From Antedon mediterranea (lineage: Eukaryota; Echinodermata; Crinoidea; Comatulida; Antedonidae), in NCBI RefSeq assembly GCF_964355755.1, contig NC_092671.1, positions 13,746,501-13,810,500 on the forward strand: a DNA stretch of 64,000 nucleotides, written 5' to 3'. How positions within the stretch are numbered: the first letter of the stretch is position 1; every line of letters starts with the position of its first letter. Shown here in pieces: positions 31,601-36,125 of the stretch. A program made the position numbers and the translations under genes. The notes under the pieces are model-generated. The model saw only the letters and a list, made by a program, of their open reading frames with translations, was not told where the DNA came from and searched no databases.

Positions 31601-31766
31601 CATTAATTTAAATGACCTCTGTGCATAGGTATAATTGTTGGATGGAAATAATAATTAAATAATATAATTTTAATAATTTAAACTCACATTGTGCAGAAGT
31701 TAAATTTACAAGAAGAGCAGCAACAGTTATGCCACAAACTATGCGCATTGTTTGGTTTTCACTCAT
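495..31766 (-). CDS. Secreted EGF-repeat protein gene (about 47 EGF exons, 3' end outside window)
   Basis: Gene-level model. It starts at a signal-peptide exon (31,688-31,766), passes through six-cysteine EGF exons (31.2 to 24.1 kb) and a mini-exon (23,083-23,133), then about 40 exons of 123 nt with eight cysteines each (20,816 to 495). Every complete exon begins after AG with two bases of a codon and ends one base into a codon before GT, so all are phase 1-1 and any number can be joined or skipped in frame. The product would be a very long extracellular EGF-repeat protein. No transmembrane segment, other domain or stop codon was found, and the last donor (493-494) points past the left edge. 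That the two EGF blocks belong to one transcript is inference; they could be two genes. A retrotransposon sits inside one intron. Confidence 0.5.
1730..1990. repeat. Spacer repeat R1 (long form) inside the EGF array
   Basis: A non-coding block running from the CCCATGGCACTCTTC word to GCTTAGTGCTATTATAATATAG. Its landmarks are a GGTAG(T/C)GGGGAAATGC segment, a TGGATAAAGGGGAATTAAAAGG segment and a GGTTTGGGAGGAGATAGA segment. Further long copies lie at about 3,150-3,415, 4,570-4,830, 5,985-6,250, 7,405-7,670, 8,830-9,095, 10,250-10,515 (hit by the retrotransposon), 19,575-19,850 and 20,890-21,160. The short ORFs inside are not conserved as protein. I do not recognise the repeat. Confidence 0.7.
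2076..2620 (-). CDS. EGF array: three eight-cysteine EGF exons
   Basis: Exons at 2,076-2,198, 2,293-2,415 and 2,498-2,620, each 123 nt and phase 1-1 with good GT-AG borders and eight cysteines. Introns between them are 94 and 82 bp. The block is separated from the six left exons by a long R1 spacer and from the next unit by a truncated exon plus a short R1 spacer. It has the same order as the higher-order units to the right but its sequence types differ more, so it looks like an older or rearranged unit. Confidence 0.72.
2715..2747 (-). pseudogene. Truncated EGF exon (donor half only)
   Basis: Only the last 33 nt of an EGF exon remain, with the GTAAGT donor in place. The 5' part and the acceptor are replaced by the R1-type sequence starting AATTTGACTTTAT. 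The cut falls at the same base in further copies at 4,133-4,165, 5,552-5,584, 6,969-7,001, 8,392-8,424, 9,815-9,847 and 19,140-19,172. It happened once and then spread with the repeat unit. Without an acceptor it should be skipped during splicing. Confidence 0.75.
2956..4038 (-). CDS. Higher-order unit 1: four EGF exons
   Basis: Complete exons at 2,956-3,078, 3,494-3,616, 3,711-3,833 and 3,916-4,038, each 123 nt with eight cysteines and phase 1-1. The truncated exon of the unit is at 4,133-4,165. The exon at 2,956 has the codons for QNGAAC preceded by GCC and CAG differences that identify this exon type in every unit. The long R1 spacer separates the first exon from the other three. Confidence 0.75.
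4374..5457 (-). CDS. Higher-order unit 2: four EGF exons
   Basis: Complete exons at 4,374-4,496, 4,913-5,035, 5,130-5,252 and 5,335-5,457, each 123 nt and phase 1-1; truncated exon at 5,552-5,584. The acceptor of the exon ending at 5,457 reads AAG instead of CAG. It stays functional in principle but is weaker, and the same change recurs in units 4 and 5. Confidence 0.75.
5793..6874 (-). CDS. Higher-order unit 3: four EGF exons
   Basis: Complete exons at 5,793-5,915, 6,330-6,452, 6,547-6,669 and 6,752-6,874; truncated exon at 6,969-7,001. The exon at 6,330 ends in ACTT before the donor rather than ACAT, and its intron has a shortened AAAATAGC stretch. Both changes are shared with units 4 and 5 and with the first exon after the retrotransposon. 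Confidence 0.75.
7210..8297 (-). CDS. Higher-order unit 4: four EGF exons, one with a two-codon insert
   Basis: Complete exons at 7,210-7,332, 7,747-7,869, 7,964-8,092 and 8,175-8,297; truncated exon at 8,392-8,424. The exon at 7,964 is 129 nt because six bases (AGGCCT-type word) are inserted next to the acceptor. This adds Gly-Leu before the first Asn-Ala-Cys and keeps the frame. Unit 5 has the same insert, so these two units share a recent ancestor. Confidence 0.75.
8633..9720 (-). CDS. Higher-order unit 5: four EGF exons
   Basis: Complete exons at 8,633-8,755, 9,170-9,292, 9,387-9,515 (129 nt, with the two-codon insert) and 9,598-9,720; truncated exon at 9,815-9,847. In the exon at 8,633 one Gly of the VSGS segment is changed to Asp. 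Cysteine spacing is otherwise unchanged. Confidence 0.75.
10056..10178 (-). CDS. EGF exon of the interrupted sixth unit
   Basis: A full 123-nt eight-cysteine EGF exon, phase 1-1, of the type that opens each higher-order unit. The long R1 spacer to its right is broken at 10,510 by the LTR retrotransposon, and the rest of the spacer resumes at 17,981. The next exon, 18,067-18,189, is therefore its old neighbour across the insertion. The intron is now about 7.9 kb instead of about 0.4 kb. Confidence 0.75.
10515..10919 (+). repeat. 5' LTR
   Basis: About 405 bp, beginning TGTTACATGGC and ending GTGGAAAAT. It matches the 3' LTR along its length. The termini TGTTACA and (T)GTGTAAAT form a short imperfect inverted repeat, as expected for LTR ends. 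The last 27 bases take part in the inverted repeat described at 10,893-10,943. Confidence 0.88.
10893..10943 (+). promoter_or_regulatory. Perfect 12-bp inverted repeat spanning LTR end and primer-site region
   Basis: GAGATGTCCTGG at 10,893-10,904 is exactly complementary to CCAGGACATCTC at 10,932-10,943, leaving a 27-nt loop. The loop holds the end of the 5' LTR (10,919) and a TGGCGATCC word at 10,921 in the position of a tRNA primer binding site. In the RNA this would put the primer site in a hairpin loop. The tRNA that would prime was not identified. The role (primer selection, packaging or self-priming) is inference. Confidence 0.6.
10977..12158 (+). pseudogene. Retrotransposon gag, frameshifted
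   Basis: Structural protein of the element. The reading frame from the ATG at 10,977 (or 10,950) runs to about 11,470, moves to another frame until about 11,690, then returns to the first frame and ends at 12,158, so two compensating indels are implied. The C-terminal part carries C-x2-C-x4-H-x4-C (residues coded at about 12,063-12,104), the nucleic-acid-binding zinc knuckle, preceded by two more Cys pairs. Before it lies a helical, Glu/Gln-rich stretch typical of retrotransposon capsids. Confidence 0.75.
12200..13015 (+). pseudogene. Retrotransposon aspartic protease region
   Basis: This frame contains the active-site triplet Asp-Thr-Gly followed by Ser (at 12,326) in a LFDTGSQVS setting, and an Ile-Ile-Gly-Tyr-Asn segment about 90 residues later that matches the second conserved strand of retropepsins. 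It would cleave the Gag-Pol polyprotein. The frame is +2 relative to the end of gag, and its end overlaps the start of the reverse-transcriptase frame at 12,981. This copy is part of a broken polyprotein. Confidence 0.75.
12981..13866 (+). pseudogene. Reverse transcriptase, split by a frame change
   Basis: Fingers and palm of the element's RNA-dependent DNA polymerase. The first frame (to 13,697) shows [15 protein letters not shown], the motif A aspartate in a [12 protein letters not shown] context, and VPFGLKNAP. Past about 13,650 the continuation lies in another frame (13,642-13,866) with the catalytic Tyr-Leu-Asp-Asp at 13,711. That frame then meets a stop after VKYL, and coding resemblance resumes in a third frame toward RNase H. 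Two frame changes therefore disable it. Spacing of motifs is normal for Ty3/Gypsy. Confidence 0.85.
13867..14650 (+). pseudogene. RT connection and RNase H domain of the retrotransposon
   Basis: From about 13,860 the frame gives the RT thumb/connection with [12 protein letters not shown], then a lysine-rich insertion near 14,060-14,125, then RNase H. The acidic triad is visible: Asp in HTDAS, Glu in [10 protein letters not shown], Asp in VYTDNNPL. A final DADVLSRMP block, usual at the end of this domain, precedes the stop at 14,650. The domain removes template RNA during reverse transcription. Locally intact but cut off from RT by frame changes. Confidence 0.85.
14664..16486 (+). pseudogene. 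Integrase with internal deletion and frameshifts
   Basis: The N-terminal zinc-binding part (His-x-His type, with ECSCVK replacing a plain CxxC) is at about 15,019-15,190. In related integrases a stretch with the first catalytic Asp lies between this and the VIDYFTRF block. Here the two are almost fused at about 15,200, so that stretch seems deleted. The core then shifts frame near 15,340, after HHDQ. The last frame (15,335-16,486) has [18 protein letters not shown] with the catalytic Glu, a [11 protein letters not shown] motif of the GPY/F type and a long acidic, Pro-rich tail. Not functional in this copy. Confidence 0.8.
16487..17578 (+). other. Retrotransposon 3' region with unassigned ORF and polypurine tract
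   Basis: No envelope or other known domain. An open frame at 16,908-17,252 (114 codons, two CxxC-like pairs near its end) has no family I recognise and may be chance. A run of A with a G sits at 16,782-16,801. The purine run GGGGGGAG at 17,569-17,576 lies directly before the 3' LTR and is the probable plus-strand primer site. Confidence 0.6.
17579..17980 (+). repeat. 3' LTR
   Basis: About 402 bp, same as the 5' LTR apart from roughly seven substitutions and small indels, for example loss of a GT near the end and T for G in the ACTTTTG word. Ends GTGTAAAT next to the target duplication CTATT at 17,981. Confidence 0.88.
18067..19045 (-). CDS. EGF array right of the retrotransposon: five EGF exons
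   Basis: Exons at 18,067-18,189, 18,284-18,406, 18,501-18,623, 18,718-18,840 and 18,923-19,045, all 123 nt, phase 1-1, eight cysteines. Introns are 94 bp apart from the last, which is 82 bp. The set equals the three-exon part of a higher-order unit with two extra copies of the middle exon type, showing that unit size itself varies. A truncated exon follows at 19,140-19,172. Confidence 0.75.
19381..19503 (-). CDS. EGF exon between the two spacers
   Basis: 123-nt eight-cysteine EGF exon, phase 1-1, of the type that opens each higher-order unit. Short and long R1 spacers flank it as in the other units. Its acceptor reads ATTATTTCAG with an A to T change relative to sister copies. Confidence 0.74.
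19866..20021 (-). mobile_element. 3' fragment of a non-LTR retrotransposon, tail (TTGA)n
   Basis: Relative to sister introns, 156 bp is inserted here between two copies of ATTTA (19,861-19,865 and 20,022-20,026). On the minus strand the insert ends with a GAAATAAAAATT polyadenylation-like word followed by ATTGATTGATTGATTGA, the simple-repeat tail typical of LINE or SINE 3' ends. It carries no coding part that I can identify. Confidence 0.7.
20079..20816 (-). CDS. EGF array, right end: four EGF exons, outermost shortened
   Basis: Exons at 20,079-20,201, 20,296-20,418, 20,501-20,623 (123 nt each) and 20,706-20,816 (111 nt). The outermost lacks 12 nt just after its acceptor, which removes the first cysteine and its neighbours but keeps phase 1-1. 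It would then have seven cysteines and an unpaired one. Its acceptor reads ...TTAAG and lacks a good pyrimidine tract, so its use is doubtful. To the right the R1 spacer and then unique sequence begin. Confidence 0.65.
21161..23080. other. Gap between EGF array and six-cysteine EGF block
   Basis: AT-rich, no convincing exon. It holds a 14-bp perfect hairpin (22,185-22,198 with 22,204-22,217, arms AAATGAGTCCAAAT), loosely repeated AAGAATATTTTTGCTTAAA-like words at 22,425-22,680, and a near-palindrome at 22,774-22,815. If the EGF gene is one transcript, this is an intron of about 2.3 kb. Confidence 0.5.
22774..22815. mobile_element. Tiny palindromic foldback element
   Basis: AAGCTTGGTTC at 22,774-22,784 pairs exactly with GAACCAAGCTT at 22,805-22,815, and inside it ACTAG pairs with CTAGT around a CGACGT centre. 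The whole is a near-perfect 42-bp palindrome with a GGTTCACACTAG core, as in very short foldback MITE-like repeats. No gene role is seen. Confidence 0.5.
23083..23133 (-). CDS. Mini-exon encoding the C-terminal third of an EGF domain
   Basis: Fifty-one nt between a TTTTATTAG acceptor and a GTAAGTTTG donor, phase 1-1, so it could splice in frame with both neighbours. It encodes [16 protein letters not shown], matching the C-x2-C-x5-C end of the eight-cysteine domain. With only three cysteines it cannot form an EGF fold alone. It may be a relic of the exon that founded the array, or a cryptic exon. Confidence 0.4.
23955..24027 (+). tRNA. tRNA-like sequence, probable pseudogene (copy 1)
   Basis: 73 nt with a D-arm (GGTCTAATGGTTAGGAC), a perfect 5-bp anticodon stem TCTGC/GCAGA around the loop ATATTAA, and a TTCAAAT T-loop. 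Positions 34-36 would be ATT, an Asn-type anticodon, which is unusual since eukaryotic tRNA-Asn uses GTT. The T-stem has only three good pairs. The acceptor strand CAGAGAC does not pair well with GCCCCAA. Likely a tRNA-derived repeat or dead gene; copies 2 and 3 share these faults. Confidence 0.45.
24137..24250 (-). CDS. Six-cysteine EGF exon, second type, unit 1
   Basis: 114 nt, phase 1-1, from a GTTAAGTTTCAG acceptor to a GAAG/GTATTTTT donor. It encodes a canonical six-cysteine EGF domain (CSSEPC, NGTC, NYICIC, DNCEG). Compared with unit 2 it has lost one Gly codon in the N-G-G-T-C segment, keeping the frame. EGF domains of this kind mediate extracellular protein contacts. The TIR element begins about 17 bp to the right, inside the upstream intron. 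Confidence 0.7.
24259..24972. mobile_element. TIR element with CAGGGCCGTAGCC ends
   Basis: About 0.71 kb present in unit 1 but absent from the same site in units 2 and 3. It starts CAGGGCCGTAGCCAGG and ends CCTGGCTACTGGCCTG, imperfect inverted repeats, with G-rich and C-rich subterminal runs (24,296-24,310 and about 24,950). The empty site reads CATTGATAGTAATG and the filled site has GAT on both sides (GATGG/GATAG). The CAGGG ends suggest a hAT-like non-autonomous element. The plus-strand ORF at 24,399-24,713 has no recognised domain. Confidence 0.6.
25311..25427 (-). CDS. Six-cysteine EGF exon, first type, unit 1
   Basis: 117 nt (39 codons), phase 1-1, with donor GAAG/GTATTATA. Cysteines: CSSDPC, NGGIC, NYICNC, GDNC, a standard EGF pattern. 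The acceptor AATGTTATGCTACAG has a poor pyrimidine tract but a CTAAT branch-like word upstream. Same exon in units 2 and 3. Lies between the second-type exon and a TIR element. Confidence 0.72.
25524..25782. mobile_element. MITE with about 35-bp terminal inverted repeats
   Basis: TCCTATTAGGTTAAGGCAGA at the left is inverted at the right end (TAACCTAATAGGA, 25,761-25,773), and the pairing extends through AAACTATAAAGG / CCTCTATAGTTT. Inside lie a TGACGTCA word at 25,693 and a 16-bp palindrome TCATGAATATTCATGA at 25,717-25,732. Copies are at about 27,505-27,755 (complete) and from 29,843 (left end only). It sits in the intron next to the first-type EGF exon. Confidence 0.65.
26639..26711 (+). 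tRNA. tRNA-like sequence (copy 2)
   Basis: Same 73-nt tRNA-like fold as the copy at 23,955: intact D-arm and anticodon arm (loop ATATTAA), T-loop here TTCGAAT as in normal tRNAs, but mispaired acceptor stem. Of the three it is closest to a real tRNA. Probably not functional. Confidence 0.45.
26822..26938 (-). CDS. Six-cysteine EGF exon, second type, unit 2
   Basis: 117 nt, phase 1-1, with an intact six-cysteine EGF pattern including the NGGTC codon lost in unit 1. The first full codon is His where unit 1 has Asp. Good acceptor (AAGTTTCAG) and donor GAAG/GTATTTTT. Confidence 0.72.
27293..27409 (-). CDS. Six-cysteine EGF exon, first type, unit 2
   Basis: 117 nt, phase 1-1, coding sequence almost the same as 25,311-25,427, with all six cysteines. 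The flanking intron differs by a few bases only, in keeping with recent block duplication. Confidence 0.72.
28987..29059 (+). tRNA. tRNA-like sequence (copy 3)
   Basis: Third 73-nt copy, with TTCAAAT T-loop, ATATTAA anticodon loop and the same acceptor mismatches. Retained in all three block copies. Confidence 0.45.
29163..29271 (-). pseudogene. Broken EGF exon, second type, unit 3
   Basis: 109 nt instead of 117. Eight bases near the donor end (within ACAGTTATC) are missing. The loss deletes the last cysteine and shifts the phase, so inclusion would throw the rest of the protein out of frame. Splice sites are kept. Skipping it (neighbours are phase 1) would restore the frame. Confidence 0.7.
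29625..29741 (-). CDS. Six-cysteine EGF exon, first type, unit 3
   Basis: 117 nt, phase 1-1, six cysteines kept. Differs from units 1 and 2 by Leu for Pro in the NC-x-DEF segment. The acceptor is GTTATGATACAG. Confidence 0.72.
29961..30508. other. AT-rich intron segment with unassigned plus-strand ORF
   Basis: 30,274-30,543 on the plus strand is open for 89 codons, rich in Lys and Ser, and runs straight into the 58-bp minisatellite. I see no domain and think it is chance. 30,070-30,240 resembles the GCGCATTTTAAATTTT-type repeat seen near 51.2 kb. Confidence 0.4.
30509..30980. repeat. 58-bp minisatellite, about 8 copies
   Basis: Unit starts GAAACAGGACAGTAGC at 30,509, 30,567, 30,625, 30,683, 30,741, 30,799, 30,857 and 30,915, exactly 58 bp apart. 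Copies differ mainly at one base (TAAAAAG versus TAAACAG). Each holds TATCC and GGATA able to pair across 10 bases. It passes without a gap into a 90-bp repeat. Confidence 0.9.
30978..31157. repeat. 90-bp repeat, two copies, derived from the minisatellite
   Basis: Two tandem copies starting AGGACAGTAACAAGGAGG at 30,978 and 31,068. The first part (ACAGGACAGTA, TATAGTG, GGATA) is related to the 58-bp unit, the second part (TTTAATGAAGAAAGAAC) is not. It ends about 25 bp before the first EGF exon. Confidence 0.8.
31183..31299 (-). CDS. First EGF exon of the secreted gene
   Basis: 117 nt, phase 1-1, directly downstream of the signal-peptide exon. Six cysteines in EGF order ([22 protein letters not shown]). 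Donor GAAG/GTATTAAG. It is the second-type EGF and more diverged than the copies in the triplicated block, so it may be the ancestral one. Confidence 0.75.
31688..31766 (-). CDS. Signal-peptide exon (start of the secreted EGF gene)
   Basis: ATG at 31,766 gives MSENQT followed by [20 protein letters not shown], a hydrophobic stretch ending in a Ser-Ala-Gln type cleavage site, then a GTGAGT donor in phase 1 that matches the phase of every EGF exon. The ATG at 31,748 (MRIVCG) would make a neater signal peptide and is the alternative start. An upstream in-frame ATG at 31,808 would lie only about 14 bp from the TATA box, so I reject it. Confidence 0.68.
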
Positions 31767-31820
31767 ATAGTTCAGTAAGTTGAAAAACAAGCTGAAAATC
31801 ATACACATTTAGCTTACTCA

Positions 31821-31830
31821 TTTATATAAA
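31821..31830 (-). promoter_or_regulatory. TATA box of the secreted EGF gene
   Basis: TTTATATAAA on the minus strand, about 55-65 bp upstream of the proposed ATG. A start of transcription about 30 bp downstream (near 31,795) would leave a 5' UTR of roughly 30-50 nt. Confidence 0.5.
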
Positions 31831-32814
31831 CTATAGGTAGTATTATACTGTCTGCCTGTAAGATGTTTGTTTCTGTTTTGAAATATAAATGGTTGACGAA
31901 CTTATAGTAATTAGGCCTATATATAAGCGTTCTCCAAATCTATATTGAAAGGATGTAAGATTGCTTTAAAGGCCAGGTGCGGTCAAAAAATTTCTATTGA
32001 TCATACATTCCAATCGATCGATCTATAGTTTCCCCTATGTTTCATAATTGTTGGGATTTTATTTGTGTTACACGAGCTTGTAGAAAACAAGCACTTTCTT
32101 ATCAGTGGGGGGATAGTTCAAATTACACAGTAAAATCTCTATTCTTTTGTACACAAATTTTGTAAATATAGAGGCATTTTAAAAAGCTATGAAAAGCAAA
32201 CGGTGTGGTAAAAAATGTTATCAGATGACTAAATATAGGTAATATAACTTGAATATAGCAGAATTTTGCCAAATCTTGTATTTGACCATTTTAAGGGAAA
32301 TTTATATTTTTTCGTCTTGATTCCTTTTACAAATACTTGATTTATGTACAATTAACCAGATATTATATTTAAAATTCATGCTTGTACCTGAGCTTTAAGG
32401 CAACCAAACAGTGTATGGAATTCATGACAAACATTCTTTATAAATGTCTAATTTTTTTAAATATGTATACCATTTATAAACTTTGGCTTATGATAAAGGA
32501 AATTAAATTATGGTTTTAAACAATGATACATTAAATATTTGAATAAAGGAAAAAAGGAAATGTTTTTACCTTAGCCAGAATATCAAAACTATGTAAAAAT
32601 ACTCGGTTGTTCCTTGTGAATATAGGTAAGTCAGTCCTTATAATATCATTTACAAAATAGTAAAAGGACATGGCCGATCCCATATAATTATTGTCATTTA
32701 AATTATTGCAATATGCTTTAGTAAACACAAGTAATTGTAGCTGTGTTAATTTCAGATCCCAATTGTCATTTAAAATGTCTTTATGTTCACACAAAATATG
32801 CTATAAGCTCCACT

Positions 32815-32908
32815 AAACACCGATGGGCTAGTACTTAAGCGCCTTGAGCACTTTCGTGGATATGTGTGCTGTATAAATCTTATTATTATTTATTATTTAT
32901 TATTATTA
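32815..32908 (+). mobile_element. 3' tail of a LINE or SINE, (TTATTA)n
   Basis: AAGCGCCTTGAGCACTTT..., GTGCTGTATAAATCTTATTATT followed by an ATT-rich tail. The wording is the common 3' end of L2/CR1-like elements in deuterostomes. No coding part remains. Confidence 0.5.
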
Positions 32909-34636
32909 ACTCATGACCAGGTTACAATTGGCAACACCAGTGAAATGTACGATATTTACAATAATCAGGAACCATCATAAAGTACTGTACAACGTCTTGT
33001 TGCGATAATCTTCGGCGTACAATATAATAATGAAGTTATATATTCCAGATACGCACGATTATAATGTATAAATAAATATTTTTATGATAGAGTAGGGAAT
33101 TCGTTGAACAATTCATGATGTACGTTATTTATGGCAGGCGAACGAAAATTAGTCTACATTCATCTGTATGATGGATGAAACTAAGCACATACTACATAAA
33201 ACAAAATGTTTATTAATCTGTGTATCATATTATGTGTGGGTACATACAGTAGTAAATACACATAGAAAATAATCTATTTCATAAGTATACATTTCTGGGT
33301 AAAAGAATTAGGCCCTAGACAAGTTACATTTAATCAATATGCACCACCTAAATCACCAACAAAATAATATACTTTCTGCTTTCTTTGCCCGTAGGCTTGA
33401 TCGGGCGTTATCTACTGTTACCAGTAATATTTGTTCCATTTGTTCCACATTCCATAAACTAATAATATTTAGTAATTATTTTCAGTTAAAACCAAAAGTA
33501 AAAGTTAACAAAATTTAAAAAAACAATTATAAAACAATAAGTAAACATATAGTGTTGGTGTATGTAAGGTAATGTTGTATAAAAGTATTGTAATTTAATA
33601 ATTTGGACTTGGACTAAACTCACAAACCAATAAGTGCAAATTCTTCTTTATAATTTACTGGACCGCATAGTAAGGCAAATAAAATAAAATGAAAGGAAAC
33701 GCATTATTGTATAAAGAAACCTGAACTAAATAAATAAAATGTAAGTCTCTCTCGAAATTTCATATTGAATTTCAAAGTTTACTTCAAATACGATACAAAT
33801 ACCTTCTTTGCTATACAAAGTAAAAATTACGTTTGAGAGATACGTTTCTATAGTCACTAAAATGTTAAAAATGACAAGTTTATAGGGGAGCGTGCAGAAG
33901 ATCACCCTCCTCATCAAATATATAATAATATATTACCCGAAGGCTAAATAAAGAATGAGTGAATGAGCGGTTGCTCTGATTATGATTATTATTCTAGAGA
34001 AATGTGCCATAATTATCGAAGTTTTTTTAATCTAATATTAAATAGCATAGCATTTTGGCACTAAATTTTATTTTAAGAAATGACAAAGTACAATGAATAC
34101 ATTGGTTCAATGTGTGTGTGTGGTGGGACGAAGAATGAGAGTATAAATATGGCCTATTCTTTTCTGTAAGCATCAATAATAAGGAAACAAATTAGTAAAT
34201 TCATCGTGACCTGGTTGATTTTATGTTCATAAAAAGGTGAAACGAAACTATAGTGTGGGTATATGCAAAGTAATGTTGTATAAATGTATTGTAATTAAAT
34301 AATGGGACTTCTAAACTCACGAACCAACTAGTGCAAATTCTTCTTTAGAAGTTATTGGACCGCAGAGTACAAAATGAAATTAAACGCATTATGATTGTAT
34401 AAAGAAACCCGAACTAAATACAAGTGTAGGTCTCTCTCGAAATTTCATATTGAATTTCAAAGTTTACTTCAAATACAATACAAATACCTTCTGAAGGTAT
34501 TTGTATTCTTTGCTATACAAAGGAAAAATTACATTTGAGAGATACGTTTCTATAGTCACTAAAATGTTAAAAATTACAAGTTTTTAGAGGAGCGTGCAAA
34601 AAATCACCCTCTACTCTAATTATAATATCAGGTTTT

Positions 34637-34803
34637 CTAAGGCCGTAGCAAGAGGTTAAAAGCAGATGAGGCAAAGATGCTATAAATATAATTATATATA
34701 TAAAATATGACGATCTGTGTTGGAGAATTGGGGTGGGTGATAAAAATTGAAAATTTCAGATGAGGCGAGCGCCTCGTCTGCCTCATGCTGGCTACGGCCC
34801 TGT
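34637..34803. mobile_element. Short TIR element ending in GGCCGTAGC
   Basis: About 165 bp with AAGGCCGTAGCAAG at the left and GCTGGCTACGGCCCTG at the right, the same terminal motif as the element at 24,259. A GAGGCGAGCGCCTC palindrome lies near the right end. Probably a member of the same non-autonomous family. Confidence 0.5.
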
Positions 34804-35699
34804 CTTTTATGCATCCAAGCCCCCACCACCTATTTTACCTGAAGATTGAAATTAACTATATAGGCCTACTAAACTAGTACCAGTTTCCGATGATTCGAGA
34901 TTTACAAATAATTCTGTTTTTTTAACCGTCCCGCATGGAAATTGATAGCTAACCTATAATGCTATGAAACGTTTTTAAAAAATGGAAAAACAAAATGCTA
35001 TATACCTTTACCTTAGAAAAGGAACAAGAATAGGCCTACTAAATGTGTTCTGCTGTTGTAATATGGTCACTGAAACTAACTATCATGTATATTTCCATTT
35101 CACTGATTAAACATTGGTATTAAAGAACCATTCGATTGAATACGACAGATCTCAATTGTCATTTACAATGTCTTTATGTTTACACGAAATAAGTGCTATA
35201 AGCTCCACTAAACACCGATGGGCTAGTACTTCACCCATGTTCTGGTTTCAATTGGCGTACAATAGACAATGAAGTTATATATTCCAGATACGCACTATTA
35301 TAAATAAATTTTAAGAAGCTCAATGAGCTGTAGTGCTAGTGCTATGTTTGTTGATAACCATGTTCCCTCCTTCTATGAGTACATTCGGAAATCAATTTTT
35401 TGTTTCAAAACAAAAATTGAAAAAAGCTGTAATACTTTAATTACATGTGTTTTTTCTCGTATTCTAAAAGATTAAAAGTTGCATAGAAAATGGATAGAAC
35501 TTTTGTATATATAATCTCATACTTTTACGTACTATTATCAGTATAGCCATAATAATGTGTTGTTTTGTAAACTATAGTAATCAATAATATAATAATGTCT
35601 ACAGTCTACATCCAATAAATCCCAAAACATAATCCACATGTATTTTAAGAGGCACTATATGTCAACAAATAATTATTAGTCCTCTCTCCATGACGGTTG

Positions 35700-35788
35700 T
35701 CACATAATGCTTTGTATTATTTTTTATTGTATTTATATGTTTTATATGGACAGTTTGTCTGAAATAAAGTTGAATTGAATTGAAATGT
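35700..35788 (+). mobile_element. Non-LTR retrotransposon 3' end, (TTGAA)n tail
   Basis: Ends GTCTGAAATAAAGTTGAATTGAATTGAAATG, a polyadenylation-like word followed by a short GAATT repeat. Only the terminal part of the element can be recognised. Confidence 0.45.
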
Positions 35789-36072
35789 TTTTATGATAGG
35801 GTAGGGAATGCTTTCCAGTTGTTTTTAAAATCCGAATTTCTTTACGTTGAACCATTCATGACGTACGTTATTTATGGCAGGAAAACTACATTCATCTGTA
35901 TGATGGATGAAACTAAGCACATTGGTTCGTCTTATCGTCGATCAAGAGCTTCTCTCGTCCAGTGCCCACCCTGACCACAGAGAAAAGACAATGCCATAAG
36001 AGTCAGCAGTGCTGATTTCAAATGTCTGATGACACCCCAGCTAGCTTCATTTGTCTAACAGAACTCGATATT

Positions 36073-36125
36073 GCCAGATGGTCTCCCATCCAAGCTCTAA
36101 ACGTTGCTTTACTCGATCCGAATTA
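36073..36125 (-). pseudogene. Possible 5S rRNA-related fragment
   Basis: GGTCTCCCATCCAAG followed by CGTTGCTTTACTC resembles the reverse complement of the middle of eukaryotic 5S rRNA (the intragenic promoter region). Only about 50 bp match. It may be a 5S-derived SINE head or a stray fragment. Judged from memory of the 5S consensus, not from alignment. Confidence 0.3.
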
